The notes below the pieces were generated by a model, which searched no databases, was not told where the DNA came from, and worked only from the letters and a program-made list of their open reading frames with translations. Both the position numbers and the translations under genes were made by a program. From an uncultured Prochlorococcus sp. (GTDB taxonomy: Bacteria; Cyanobacteriota; Cyanobacteriia; PCC-6307; Cyanobiaceae), in contig CACNJU010000004.1 in assembly GCA_902620895.1 (NCBI GenBank), positions 1 to 64,000 of the forward strand: DNA of 64,000 bases. Direction: 5' to 3'. Positions 36,001 to 45,378 of the stretch are shown here, one piece after another. The number at the start of each line of letters is the position of its first letter. Position 1 is the first letter of the stretch.

Positions 36001-36729
36001 TCAAACGATTGCAGCCATCGCCATCCTGGCAATTTCTCTATTATCTAAACCTATTTCCATCAATGTATCTTGATAAGCAATCATAAATTCTTCCATTAAT
36101 TCTTCCCTGTCCATAGCTAAAACTGATGCATCATCTGCTACTTCATCTAACATCTTTTTAATTAAAGGAAGATTAACCTTATTAGCTTCCATTAATTCCT
36201 CTTTGCAAGTAGATAAATTCTCTTTAAGCCACTCTTGACCGTAATTTAAATGAAGATATTCATCTTTAACCACTCCCTCTGTTATTTTTTTTGCAAAAGG
36301 ATCGGCAACTCTTATGTAAACGTTATAAGCAGAGATTGCGAACGCTTCGATTAAAATGGCTTGTATTAAAAGACATGTTGTTAAATTTCCTTTTTCAAGT
36401 GCAATTTGAAAATTACCATGTAATTTAGAAAAGAATTTTTTAGCAAATTCCATATCAGCTTCTACACCTAAATTTCTTCCACATGCAGTAAAGCCTTTTT
36501 TATGTTTCATTTCCATTCTCGCCAATTTAGTTAACTCCTCTAATTCATTTGGAATTAAAGTTGCTATTGAAATGTAATTATCGTGAGCCTCTTGCTCTCC
36601 TTCTATAACAATTGCGTTTATTCTGCTATATGCATCTTTATAAGAATCTGTAGTGAAGTCTGGCAAATTTAAAGAAATCGGTTTATTCGATTCTTCAATA
36701 GTTTTGTTATTTGATTCTAGAGTTTGCAT
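36001..36729 (-). CDS. ado: Aldehyde deformylating oxygenase
   Basis: ADO converts the fatty aldehyde from AAR to an alkane and formate using a di-iron centre and ferredoxin electrons. The 242-residue all-helical ferritin-like protein shows the metal-binding segments EGEQEAHDNYISIATL (about 44-59), ARMEMKHKKGFTACGRNLGV (about 69-88) and KDEYLHLNYGQEWL. The expected product in Prochlorococcus is mainly pentadecane. The spacing to aar (108 bp) allows separate regulation, and ado has its own 111-bp upstream spacer. Confidence 0.98.
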   Translation of the reverse strand: MQTLESNNKTIEESNKPISLNLPDFTTDSYKDAYSRINAIVIEGEQEAHDNYISIATLIPNELEELTKLARMEMKHKKGFTACGRNLGVEADMEFAKKFFSKLHGNFQIALEKGNLTTCLLIQAILIEAFAISAYNVYIRVADPFAKKITEGVVKDEYLHLNYGQEWLKENLSTCKEELMEANKVNLPLIKKMLDEVADDASVLAMDREELMEEFMIAYQDTLMEIGLDNREIARMAMAAIV

Positions 36730-36840
36730 GTCAGTAATCTTTAGCTCATTATGCTTGAATATTACACGATTATAGAGTGTTTATTTAAATATCATGAAAA
36801 TAGTTTCAATTGTTAAGTCACATTTTTTACTTAAACTTAT

Positions 36841-37635
36841 CTAAGAATTGTTTGGCCAATCTGATTGCATCAGATTCATAATCAATTTGAACCAATGATT
36901 TATCAATAATTCCTTTAAATTTTTTCCTAACGACTCATTTGCTCCTCTACTATCCCCTATAACACCTGATTTACTGAAGTCGTCAGTAAGCCAAGCAGTA
37001 GGCGCATTACCCTCTAGACTCCAACCTTCAGGGATCTTTCCTTTAATGCCCTCATTTGGGCGTTCATCACCCACTAATTCTGGTTTTAAAGCCATCATCA
37101 AACTTGTTTCAGCTAAAGAAGCATGAAGCCCATCCTCTATCTCAGTTTTTGTTAAGAATTCATTCAATCCATTAACACCACTCCATAAGAAACAAGGGAA
37201 AACTGCCATCTCTGGTGAGAAACTTCTTAGCTCTCTTGCAGCTGTATTTAGTAGTGAAATTTGACCTCCATGTCCATTAATCAATATTAATCTTTTAAAA
37301 CCCATTTCAGATAATTGACTTCCGACTTCCTTAATCATTGAGGTTATTAAATTTGAGGAAAGCGAAATTGTCCCTGCAAAACCCTTATGTTCTGGAGAAA
37401 AACCAATATATTGCGTTGGAAGTTTTTTTAATGGAATATCATCAGATAATAATTTAAAAACTTCGCTAATAATTTCATCAACAAAAATACTATCTGTAGC
37501 AAGAGGCAAATGCGGCCCATGTTGCTCAACAGCACCGAATGGCCAAATCACTGTAGATCTTTTGTTTTTTGCAACACTCTCAATTTCTTGCCAATTTAAA
37601 TATTCAAATTTATTAGATATTGGTTTAAAGTTCAT
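36841..37635 (-). CDS. Creatininase-family amidohydrolase
   Basis: The 264-residue protein has the creatininase/MftE-type metal site: WPFGAVEQHGPHLPLATDSI (Glu, His and Asp ligands, about 31-50), the INGHGGQISLLNTAARELR segment, and ASLAETSLMMALKP with the late Glu ligand. Family members include creatinine amidohydrolase, a formamidopyrimidine deformylase and mycofactocin peptidase; creatinine itself is an unlikely substrate in this organism. The substrate is unknown. It is divergent from the S1-domain protein and 111 bp upstream of ado on the same strand. Confidence 0.85.
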   Translation of the reverse strand: MNFKPISNKFEYLNWQEIESVAKNKRSTVIWPFGAVEQHGPHLPLATDSIFVDEIISEVFKLLSDDIPLKKLPTQYIGFSPEHKGFAGTISLSSNLITSMIKEVGSQLSEMGFKRLILINGHGGQISLLNTAARELRSFSPEMAVFPCFLWSGVNGLNEFLTKTEIEDGLHASLAETSLMMALKPELVGDERPNEGIKGKIPEGWSLEGNAPTAWLTDDFSKSGVIGDSRGANESLGKNLKELLINHWFKLIMNLMQSDWPNNS

Positions 37636-37701
37636 TAATTTTAATTTTGAGTACTAAGATTTAGAGTATGTTAATAATTAATTATTCTTATTTTACCTAC
37701 G

Positions 37702-38904
37702 ATGGGAGTCAATAATAAAAACGCCCAAGATATTACCCAATCTAAGGGCAATAAAAAACCTCTTCAGGTACTTCACATAAGCAAGAAAGATACTCAAAAA
37801 AAATCTCAAGAAATAGATAATGAGCAAGCCAATTCGCAAGAAGAAATTAAAAAAGAAAATATCGCAATCAAACCTCAAATCATTAAAGATGATTCAGTAA
37901 AAGAAATTGAGGACAATAATGAAAACACCAAAGATTTTGATATTTCTCAACAAGACTTAAATAGACCCTTTAATTTTTCTGAGCAAAACACAGATATTCA
38001 ATTAGAAAGGACTGTTGATGAATTCGATTTTGATGAAAGTGCTTTTTTGGAGGCTTTAAATGAAAATGAGCCAATTGGTGCTACAGGAGAAACAATTTCA
38101 GGTAAAGTTATAGCAATCGAAAGTGATGGACTATATGTTGATATTGGTGGAAAAGCACCTGGCTATATGCCCAAAAAAGAATGTGGTTTGGGAGTCATAA
38201 CGAATTTTAAAGAAAAATTTTCTATAGGCCTTGAAATGGAAGTTTTGGTTATCAAAGAACAAAATGCTGATGGGATGGTGACAGTGAGCGCTCGGGCGTT
38301 AATTCTTAGGCAAAGTTGGGAGAAAGTATCAAGTTCCGCAAAAAATGGAGAATTAATTAACGTTTTAATTAATGGATTTAACAGAGGTGGTCTTACGTGT
38401 GATGTAGATGGATTGAGAGGATTCATCCCAAGATCCCAACTTGAAGATGGACAAGACTATCAATCTTTTGTTGGCAAAACTCTAAAAGCAGCTTTTCTTG
38501 AGGTGAATCCAGAATCCAGAAAATTAGTTCTCTCTGAAAAGAAAGCATCATTAGTCTCTAAGCTCACAAGTTTAGAATTAGGTCAATTAATTGAAGGAGA
38601 AGTTTTAGCAGTAAAACCATATGGCTTCTTTATAGATTTAGGAGGAGCTAGTGGACTTCTTCATCAATCCTCTCTAACAAATGGATCGATTCGTTCTTTA
38701 AGAGAAGTTTTTAAAGAAGGGGAAATGATAAAAGCTTTAATATCTGAAATTGACCTCGAAAAAGGGCGCATTGGTCTTAATACAGCACTCCTAGAAAACT
38801 CTGCGGGCGAATTAATTATTGATAAGCAAAAAGTTATGCAAGAAGCCACAGAAAGAGCACTAAAAACTAAAGCACTTTTCAATAAAAAAGAACAAGATAA
38901 ATGA
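37702..38904 (+). CDS. S1-domain RNA-binding protein (30S ribosomal protein S1 homologue B)
   Basis: The 400-residue protein has a polar, Lys/Glu/Asn-rich disordered extension (about 1-105) followed by three S1 RNA-binding repeats. They begin with GETISGKVIAIESDGLYVDI, GELINVLINGFNRGGLTCDV and GQLIEGEVLAVKPYGFFIDL. Cyanobacteria have two S1-like proteins; this three-repeat form with a long leader looks like the Rps1b type, which may not be a constant ribosomal protein. Its last four bases overlap the start of the Tab2-like gene (ATGA), so the two are translationally coupled. Confidence 0.87.
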   Translation: MGVNNKNAQDITQSKGNKKPLQVLHISKKDTQKKSQEIDNEQANSQEEIKKENIAIKPQIIKDDSVKEIEDNNENTKDFDISQQDLNRPFNFSEQNTDIQLERTVDEFDFDESAFLEALNENEPIGATGETISGKVIAIESDGLYVDIGGKAPGYMPKKECGLGVITNFKEKFSIGLEMEVLVIKEQNADGMVTVSARALILRQSWEKVSSSAKNGELINVLINGFNRGGLTCDVDGLRGFIPRSQLEDGQDYQSFVGKTLKAAFLEVNPESRKLVLSEKKASLVSKLTSLELGQLIEGEVLAVKPYGFFIDLGGASGLLHQSSLTNGSIRSLREVFKEGEMIKALISEIDLEKGRIGLNTALLENSAGELIIDKQKVMQEATERALKTKALFNKKEQDK

Positions 38905-39806
38905 AAATTAATAAAACAATGGAGTCAAGTCTTAAATTAAAAATATCAGATTGGGAATTAGACTTCTATTCAAGACCTATTATTGAATCAAATGGAAAAA
39001 AAAGGTGGGAGTTAATTATTTGCTCTTCAAGAAGTTATAAGACAGAGGAAATTTTTCTTTGGAATAAAAAATGCCCTGCCAATGAAGTTAATTCAGTATG
39101 GCTTACAAAGGCACTGAATGAAGCAATAAGTGAAGCAAAAAATCAAGGGTGGGAGAAGCCTTCAATAGTTCGATTCTGGAGGTCATCAATGAAATCGATC
39201 ATTAAGAAATCTCTGGAGGCCGTAAGTATTGAGGCTCTGGTAAGTAGGAGAACTTACGATTTATTAGATAGAATCAAATTTCTTGAAAAAGAGATTTATC
39301 CAAAAGAAAAAGGTTATGTAAGAGGTGTATTAGCTCCTACTTTTACTTCTAAAATGGAAAACGCTCCTACACCTTTACCTGAAGAAGTAAGGGGTGATGC
39401 TTTAACTATTTCTGAAATATCAATTGGAGAATTAAAATCAGCAGAAAATTGGCCTATTGAATTTGGAGATATTTTCCCAATTCAGCAAGATTTAGATGAT
39501 AATTATTTAGTTCCAGGATTAAGACTTTTTAGCAAAGATAGATCTTTAGCACTTTCTGCATGGTTCAGTTGTTTAGAACCTATTAAATTAGTCATCGATA
39601 AAAACCAACTCATACTTGAAGCTTCAGAAGTGGATAAGTGGCTAGTAACTGATTTACCAGAAAAAGATGCAAACATTTTAAGTACAAAGTTATTAGAGAA
39701 TAAAAAAAATTCTTTTGATTATCAATTTATTGCCATACAGTCAACGCCATACATAGAAAAATTTGCAGGGTTCTGGATCTTGAGAGATATTGAATTAATT
39801 TCATAA
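38901..39806 (+). CDS. Tab2/Atab2-like RNA-binding protein (DUF1092)
   Basis: The 301-residue protein matches the Tab2 family, needed in algae and plants for translation of photosystem mRNAs such as psaB. Conserved pieces include WELDFYSRPIIESNGKKRWEL, GWEKPSIVRFWRSSM, LPEEVRGDAL and a late WFSCLEP. The role in cyanobacteria is probably similar but less tested. The ATG at 38901 overlaps the stop of the S1-domain gene, coupling two RNA-binding proteins. The ylmD-like gene follows 22 bp later. Confidence 0.88.
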   Translation: MKINKTMESSLKLKISDWELDFYSRPIIESNGKKRWELIICSSRSYKTEEIFLWNKKCPANEVNSVWLTKALNEAISEAKNQGWEKPSIVRFWRSSMKSIIKKSLEAVSIEALVSRRTYDLLDRIKFLEKEIYPKEKGYVRGVLAPTFTSKMENAPTPLPEEVRGDALTISEISIGELKSAENWPIEFGDIFPIQQDLDDNYLVPGLRLFSKDRSLALSAWFSCLEPIKLVIDKNQLILEASEVDKWLVTDLPEKDANILSTKLLENKKNSFDYQFIAIQSTPYIEKFAGFWILRDIELIS

Positions 39807-39828
39807 ATTTAGCTTAGGAGCAGACACT

Positions 39829-40611
39829 ATTCCATACAAAGAAATAGCTTTCTCAAAAGCTGCAATTTTTATTCGAAAAAAAAAATTTGAGTATTATTCA
39901 TCTCCTATCCTTAGTCAAAATAATTTCAAACATGCATATTTTACGAAGTCAAGCTCTGAGAAATTTCTTCAATTATTAGGGAATCACTTCAGTGAAAATT
40001 ACATAAATTGTGTTTCCAATCAAATCCACAGTAATGTGATAGTGTTTGGATCATTTTCACAAGAGGGGATTAAGGCTGATGCAGATGGTCTTGTTGGTAA
40101 CAAATGCAATCAAAACTTATGGGTTTACACAGCTGATTGTATGCCAATATTTTTTGCAGATAAAAAAACAAGAAATGTAGCAACATTGCATTGTGGAAGA
40201 AAAGGTTTAGAAAAAAAAATAATAAAAAACCTGGTTAAAATTTTCGATAATTTAGGGACATCTAGAGATAACTTACTTGTTGCAATAGGACCAGCTATTT
40301 CAAAGGAACATTATATAGTTGATAAAATAACACTCAAAGATTTTTATAGAAAGGCCGAAAACAAAAACATAACGGTCAATTTGACTAAAGCTGAAAAAGA
40401 TCTTTGTTATAGTGATTCGAATCACTTCAAAGAGCAAAACTTAATTCAACTTGATCTTAAAAGATCTGCTTATAGACAACTTTTAAATGAGAACATTCCT
40501 TGTAAAAATATAGACATCTCAAATTTATGCACATACAAATTAAAAAATAAATTTAATTCCTGGAGAAGGAGCAAAACATTCTCGAGACAATGGAATTTTA
40601 TCTGCTCATAG
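39829..40611 (+). CDS. YlmD/laccase-domain purine nucleoside phosphorylase-like protein with probable ATT start
   Basis: The protein belongs to the YfiH/YlmD (multicopper 'laccase domain', DUF152) family; studied members are purine nucleoside phosphorylases/adenosine deaminases. Conserved parts are NQIHSNVIVF, TADCMPIFFAD and LHCGRKGL, with the His and Cys of the metal site. A GTG at 40036 would give 191 residues but cuts just after NQIHSN, losing its His. The frame is open back to 39799 and holds no ATG, GTG or TTG. An AGGAG at 39816-39820 precedes an in-frame ATT at 39829 by 8 bases, so ATT is the best start (260 residues, a normal family length). It is convergent with the next gene, 6 bp apart. 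Confidence 0.75.
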   Translation: MPYKEIAFSKAAIFIRKKKFEYYSSPILSQNNFKHAYFTKSSSEKFLQLLGNHFSENYINCVSNQIHSNVIVFGSFSQEGIKADADGLVGNKCNQNLWVYTADCMPIFFADKKTRNVATLHCGRKGLEKKIIKNLVKIFDNLGTSRDNLLVAIGPAISKEHYIVDKITLKDFYRKAENKNITVNLTKAEKDLCYSDSNHFKEQNLIQLDLKRSAYRQLLNENIPCKNIDISNLCTYKLKNKFNSWRRSKTFSRQWNFICS

Positions 40612-40617
40612 AGATAG

Positions 40618-40968
40618 TTAACTTGGACAAATTTCACTAGTTAAGTCTTTGGCGATTAATAATTCAGTCATCTCCTTAGAACCTTTAATATTAAAAACTT
40701 TAGCTAACAAAACATTCTCTTTGAAACCAAAAGGTTTTATTTTCACTTTGCTTCCCCTTGGGAATTCACTTTTAAGTAAATTAGTTGCTTTAAGCTCATC
40801 ATTTTCATTTACATCTACACAAAAAAGTCCAATCGTTAAATTCCTATTTTGATCCCCCACCAAAATAGTATTTGAATTTTTAATTTGAAGAATTTCAGCC
40901 GAATTAACTATTACAGGATTAAGAACAGTCAAACAGACTATAATTAAAATTTTTGATAATTTATTCAA
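40618..40968 (-). CDS. Secreted small protein, possibly staphylococcal-nuclease-like
   Basis: The 116-residue protein has a clear signal peptide (about 1-24, ending NSA) and a short beta-rich mature part: EILQIKNSNTILVGD, LTIGLFCVDVNEND and FPRGSKVKIKPFGFKENVLLAKVF. The order (IKN.NTILV..., then LFCVD, then ...GSKVK) recalls a reduced SNase domain, but the catalytic Arg/Glu/Arg are not evident. It probably lies in the periplasm or thylakoid lumen. The start is TTG. It lies 66 bp downstream of ilvB on the same strand. Function unknown. Confidence 0.65.
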   Translation of the reverse strand: MNKLSKILIIVCLTVLNPVIVNSAEILQIKNSNTILVGDQNRNLTIGLFCVDVNENDELKATNLLKSEFPRGSKVKIKPFGFKENVLLAKVFNIKGSKEMTELLIAKDLTSEICPS

Positions 40969-41034
40969 TTCAGAAAGATCTAGGCTTTTAATTATATTAA
41001 AGTTAATTTTTTAGAATGACGAATTTAAAAAAAA

Positions 41035-42798
41035 TTAGTCTTCACAATTAACATATCCAACCATTTGAGCATTACTTTTCCCAGGAGGAACCATTGGATA
41101 ACAATTTTCACCTCTTCTGACAAGTATATTAATCAAGGCAGGGCCGTCATGGTCAAGAGCATTTTTTAATTCATTCTGTAATTGTTTTCTATCAGAAATT
41201 AAGTATCCTTTAACTCCAAAAGATTCAGCAAGTTTTACAAAATCAGGTTCACCACAACTCATATCAGATGAGGAATATCTTTCATCGTAGAAACTTTCCT
41301 GCCATTGTCTTACCATCCCTTGCCAGCGATTATTTATAATAATCAATTTCACCTTTAGACCATATTGAGATAAAGTTCCTAATTCTTGAATATTCATTAA
41401 GACACTTGCATCTCCTGCAATACAAATTACATCTGAACTAGGTAAGGCAGCTTTTACTCCAATTGCGGCTGGCAATCCAAAACCCATAGTTCCTAAGCCT
41501 GCACTACTAATCCATTTTCTTGGAGAATTCCTAAGATATTGAGCAGCCCACATCTGATGTTGTCCTACATCTGTAGTTACATAAGCTTCGGGTGAGAGTT
41601 CCCTCACTTTTAAAAGAACCTCCTGAGGATAAATTTCTCCTTCCTTAGGCGGGTCATATAAAGGGTGTTTATTTTTCCAAAAATCAATTTTTTCTAACCA
41701 GTTTTTCGTCTGACAAATAAATTTGTTATTCAGAGATTGTTCATTAATTTTGAGAACAGCTTTTGAAACATCAGAAACAATTGCAACATCTACACGTCTA
41801 TTTTTATTAACTTCTGCCGGGTCAATATCTATATGAATTACCTTTGCGTTAGGTGCAAAAGTATCTAATTTCCCTGTCACCCTATCATCGAATCTAGCTC
41901 CAATAGCAATTAAAAGATCGCATTCTGTAACCGCGAAATTTGCGTAAGCAGTTCCATGCATTCCTAACATCCCTAGTGATAAATTGTCTTTTTCATCAAA
42001 AGCGCCCTTCCCCATTAAGGTTGTAGTAACTGGTATTTGATAATTCTTCGCCAAAGTTTTTATTTCATCATGAGCCCCTGAAGATATTGCTCCACCTCCT
42101 ACGTATAGAAGAGGTCTTTCAGAATCTTCTATTAATTTAATTGCTTTATTGATATCGCTATCATTAATTTCTCCATTCCTTTTAAATCCTTTAGGAATAA
42201 TCTCACCAGGCAAAACTCTTTGATAATTAAAGAACTCCTGACCTACATCTTTGGGTATATCAATTAAAACAGGGCCAGGCCTTCCAGATGAGGCTATAAA
42301 AAAAGCTTCAGAAACTACTTTCGCGATATCTGAAGGGTCTCTTATTACCCATGAATGTTTAACTATTGGAAGAGTTATACCAAAAATATCAGTTTCTTGA
42401 AAAGCATCTGTACCTATAGCGGGTCTTGGAACTTGACCTGTAACTACAACTAGGGGGACAGAATCCATTTGCGCAGTTGCAATTCCAGTCACCAAATTTG
42501 TTGCACCTGGGCCTGAGGTGCCAAAACATACTCCTACTTCACCTGTAGATCTTGCATATCCATCAGCCGCGTGTGAACCACCTTGTTCATGCCTAACCAT
42601 ATAATGCTTTAACCAACCTTCTTGTTCTGCCTTATGAACAGCGTCATATATTGGTAATATCGCTCCTCCAGGATATCCAAATATAACTTTTACCCCATGA
42701 ATCTTTAAAGAATCCATTAGTGCATCTGCACCAGTTATCCAAACTGGATTTTCATGTTTTGAACTGCCCTTTGAAAAGGATCTCGAAGTAAGGGTCAC
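41035..42798 (-). CDS. ilvB: Acetolactate synthase large subunit
   Basis: This ThDP- and FAD-dependent enzyme makes acetolactate for valine, leucine and isoleucine synthesis. The 587-residue protein starts with GTG. It has the N-terminal domain with [14 protein letters not shown] and [18 protein letters not shown] (cofactor-activating Glu), the middle FAD domain, and the C-terminal ThDP motif with [15 protein letters not shown] and [12 protein letters not shown]. The small regulatory subunit gene (ilvH) is not nearby. It stands apart from hemH by 135 bp. Confidence 0.97.
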   Translation of the reverse strand: MTLTSRSFSKGSSKHENPVWITGADALMDSLKIHGVKVIFGYPGGAILPIYDAVHKAEQEGWLKHYMVRHEQGGSHAADGYARSTGEVGVCFGTSGPGATNLVTGIATAQMDSVPLVVVTGQVPRPAIGTDAFQETDIFGITLPIVKHSWVIRDPSDIAKVVSEAFFIASSGRPGPVLIDIPKDVGQEFFNYQRVLPGEIIPKGFKRNGEINDSDINKAIKLIEDSERPLLYVGGGAISSGAHDEIKTLAKNYQIPVTTTLMGKGAFDEKDNLSLGMLGMHGTAYANFAVTECDLLIAIGARFDDRVTGKLDTFAPNAKVIHIDIDPAEVNKNRRVDVAIVSDVSKAVLKINEQSLNNKFICQTKNWLEKIDFWKNKHPLYDPPKEGEIYPQEVLLKVRELSPEAYVTTDVGQHQMWAAQYLRNSPRKWISSAGLGTMGFGLPAAIGVKAALPSSDVICIAGDASVLMNIQELGTLSQYGLKVKLIIINNRWQGMVRQWQESFYDERYSSSDMSCGEPDFVKLAESFGVKGYLISDRKQLQNELKNALDHDGPALINILVRRGENCYPMVPPGKSNAQMVGYVNCED

Positions 42799-42933
42799 TA
42801 AAGAAATTCAATACTTAATATAAATACTAAACTTAATTAAATACTTTTGCCTCATTTAGAAATGTAATGTCAGAAACGTATTCAAAAAATCTTTTAAAAA
42901 ATTTAAAATTTTCAAATAAATTTCAATTGTTCT

Positions 42934-44109
42934 TTATAAGATGCCTAATTTATGTAGGGGTCCAGAGCCTGAAATAAGTTCAATAAAAAGAACGAGAAAA
43001 ATAATCATTGCAACCCTTCCGTTCCACACTTCTGAACTATTATTCCAACCCCATTGCCACTTCTCTTGGGGGTAAAGTTTAACTTTTTCAGGCAACTGAG
43101 AAGCCTCCTCTAAATTTACAAGAGGTTCCTCCAAACAGGAAATCACTAGATCACTAAGGCCTTCAATAAAAGTAGGATGAGTATTTAAAGCCTTAACTCT
43201 CCGAAAGTTTTTAATACCAGCCTTTTCTGCAATTTCTTTATATTCAATATCAATTTCTTGTAATGTTTCGATATGCTCTCCAACGAAACTTATGGGGACC
43301 ACAATCAAATCATTAACATTTGACCTTCCAAGATCAGCTAACACTTCTTCTGTATAAGGTTTCAACCATTCAACAGGACCAACTCTACTTTGATAAGAAA
43401 GTGTATGAGGATTACTATGCCCTAAACATTTTTCCAGCTCATTAATAATTAATAAAGAACAATCTTCAATTTGTTGTTTGTAAGGATCTCCAGCTTCCTC
43501 TACGTAACTCTTAGGAACTCCATGAGCAGTAAAAAATATATGGGCTTTTGAAGGTGATTCACAAAGTGAAATTTGTTCAGAAATTAATTCGACCATAGAC
43601 TTTAAATAACCTGATTGACTGAACCAACTCCTTACACATCTCATTGGGACCTTCTTAAATTCATCATCGGAATCTCGCAATTTTTTTAATTCCCTAAAGC
43701 TCGAACCACTAGTACTTATCGAAAAATGTGGATACAGAGGTATTACAACAACTTGATCTATGCCATCTGCTTTCATATCAGCAATTGCTGATTCTGTAAA
43801 AGGATGCCAATACCTCATAGCAATATAGGTAGTAGCATTAAAACCCTTGGCCCTTAATTTTGATTGTAATTCTCTTGCTTGTTGTTCAGTTATCCTTCTG
43901 ATAGGTGAACCTCCACCTATAGAAAGGTATGCCTGTTGCGAAGTAGTACTCCTAAGCGTACTAATTAACCAAGCGAGGGGCTTTTGAAAAAAAGGAAAAG
44001 GGGTCCTTATTATTTCTGGATCAGAAAAAAGATTGTATAAGAATGGGCCTACATCAGTAATGCGTTCAGGCCCTCCTAAATTCATTAGTAAGACGCCTAG
44101 TTTATCCAT
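42934..44109 (-). CDS. hemH: Ferrochelatase with C-terminal chlorophyll-binding-like helix
   Basis: HemH inserts ferrous iron into protoporphyrin IX to make haem. The 391-residue protein has the family's MNLGGPE start, SIGGGSPI, the catalytic-His region [13 protein letters not shown] and the late [14 protein letters not shown]. Residues about 355-391 form a linker and hydrophobic helix with [15 protein letters not shown], the LHC/HLIP-type chlorophyll-binding motif found at the end of cyanobacterial and plastid ferrochelatases. The tail is thought to tie haem synthesis to pigment status at the membrane. It is divergent from the recombinase gene, 65 bp away. Confidence 0.97.
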   Translation of the reverse strand: MDKLGVLLMNLGGPERITDVGPFLYNLFSDPEIIRTPFPFFQKPLAWLISTLRSTTSQQAYLSIGGGSPIRRITEQQARELQSKLRAKGFNATTYIAMRYWHPFTESAIADMKADGIDQVVVIPLYPHFSISTSGSSFRELKKLRDSDDEFKKVPMRCVRSWFSQSGYLKSMVELISEQISLCESPSKAHIFFTAHGVPKSYVEEAGDPYKQQIEDCSLLIINELEKCLGHSNPHTLSYQSRVGPVEWLKPYTEEVLADLGRSNVNDLIVVPISFVGEHIETLQEIDIEYKEIAEKAGIKNFRRVKALNTHPTFIEGLSDLVISCLEEPLVNLEEASQLPEKVKLYPQEKWQWGWNNSSEVWNGRVAMIIFLVLFIELISGSGPLHKLGIL

Positions 44110-44174
44110 TTAAAATTTATGGAGATTGAAAATCAACATTAAAAACGTCATTATATGGTCAATTATATAAGTAA

Positions 44175-45344
44175 ATGAACGTAATTCAGGAAATTAATAA
44201 TGTCAATGATAAATTTGCTACTCAAGGCAGCAAGCTTAAAATCGAAAAAAGAGGCGAGAAATTAAATATTCGTGGTTCACTACCCTCCAAAGAAGATAAA
44301 AATAACTTTAAAATTCAAAGAATATCTCTTGGTTTAAAGGCTGATATTTCTGGATTAAAGGAGGCCAAAAAAAAATTGAAATTAATCAATTTACAACTGG
44401 AATTGAATCAATTTGATTGGATTAATTGGATAGACAAACCTTATAAAAAGGCAATAAAAGATGGTTTTGAATTCCCAAATAGATTAATTCAATTTGAAGA
44501 ATTTTTTTTTAAAGAAAATAAAAGTGATTTTCGAACCAGCACTAGAAAAACTACTTGGAGAAGTTCTTACAAACCATATTTGAAAAGAATCCTAAATATT
44601 TACAATGATTATGAGAATGAAGCTTTAGAAAAAATATTTCAAAAAACACTTGAAAGTTATAAGGAAGGTACTAGAAGTAGAAAGCAATGCGCTACTTCTT
44701 TAAGTGTTTTGGCTAAGTTTATGGATATTAAACTACCAGAAGATTGGAAAATAAATTCTAGAGGATATGGTCTGAACAAAGCAGGATACAGGGATCTCCC
44801 TAAAGATGAGTTAATAGAGGAGCTGTGGGAGACGATACCAAACAAGTCTTGGAAATTTGTTTTTGGTTTGATGGCTACATATGGATTAAGGAATCATGAA
44901 GTATTTTTTTGTGATTTAAGTTCTCTTACTAATTTTGGGGACAAAATTATTAGAGTTTTACCCACGACTAAAACTGGGGAACATCAAGTTTGGCCATTTC
45001 ATCCTGAATGGGTGGAAAAGTTCGAATTATCAAAACTTGGTGAAAATCCTGAGCTTCTACCAAATATTAATAGAGACCTTAAAATTACAACCTTACAAAA
45101 TATTGGAAAAAAAATTACAGACCAGTTTAAGCGTTACTCATTACAAATAAAACCTTATGATCTAAGGCATGCTTGGGCAGTAAGAACAATTTTTTATGAT
45201 TTACCTGATACTGTGGCTGCCAGAATGATGGGACATTCGGTTAGTTTACATACTCAAACATATCACCACTGGATTACTAAAAGAGATCAACAACAGGCAG
45301 TAAATAATGCACTTTTAAAAGTTAAAAGAGTTAAAAATAATTAA
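44175..45344 (+). CDS. Tyrosine recombinase/integrase-family protein, solitary
   Basis: The 389-residue protein has a tyrosine-recombinase catalytic domain in its C-terminal half: Arg239 (YGLRNHEVFF), Lys266 (TTKTGEH), the box with Arg331 (KPYDLRHAWAVRT), His354 (MMGHSVS) and the nucleophile Tyr363 (TQTYHHW). The first His of the usual H-x-x-R is Tyr328, an accepted variant. The N-terminal half (about 80-190) looks like a helical SAM-like DNA-binding domain. No phage genes, direct repeats or tRNA sit beside it, between hemH and cobO, and base composition looks like the neighbours. It may be a domesticated recombinase; its target is unknown. Confidence 0.82.
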   Translation: MNVIQEINNVNDKFATQGSKLKIEKRGEKLNIRGSLPSKEDKNNFKIQRISLGLKADISGLKEAKKKLKLINLQLELNQFDWINWIDKPYKKAIKDGFEFPNRLIQFEEFFFKENKSDFRTSTRKTTWRSSYKPYLKRILNIYNDYENEALEKIFQKTLESYKEGTRSRKQCATSLSVLAKFMDIKLPEDWKINSRGYGLNKAGYRDLPKDELIEELWETIPNKSWKFVFGLMATYGLRNHEVFFCDLSSLTNFGDKIIRVLPTTKTGEHQVWPFHPEWVEKFELSKLGENPELLPNINRDLKITTLQNIGKKITDQFKRYSLQIKPYDLRHAWAVRTIFYDLPDTVAARMMGHSVSLHTQTYHHWITKRDQQQAVNNALLKVKRVKNN

Positions 45345-45378
45345 AGATTTATAATAATTAAATAAAAATAAGGAACAT

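Noticed and set aside
42866-42990. Short plus-strand frame overlapping the hemH 3' end (starting MSETYSKN)
   Set aside because: About 38 codons, overlaps a certain gene, no ribosome-binding site or motif.
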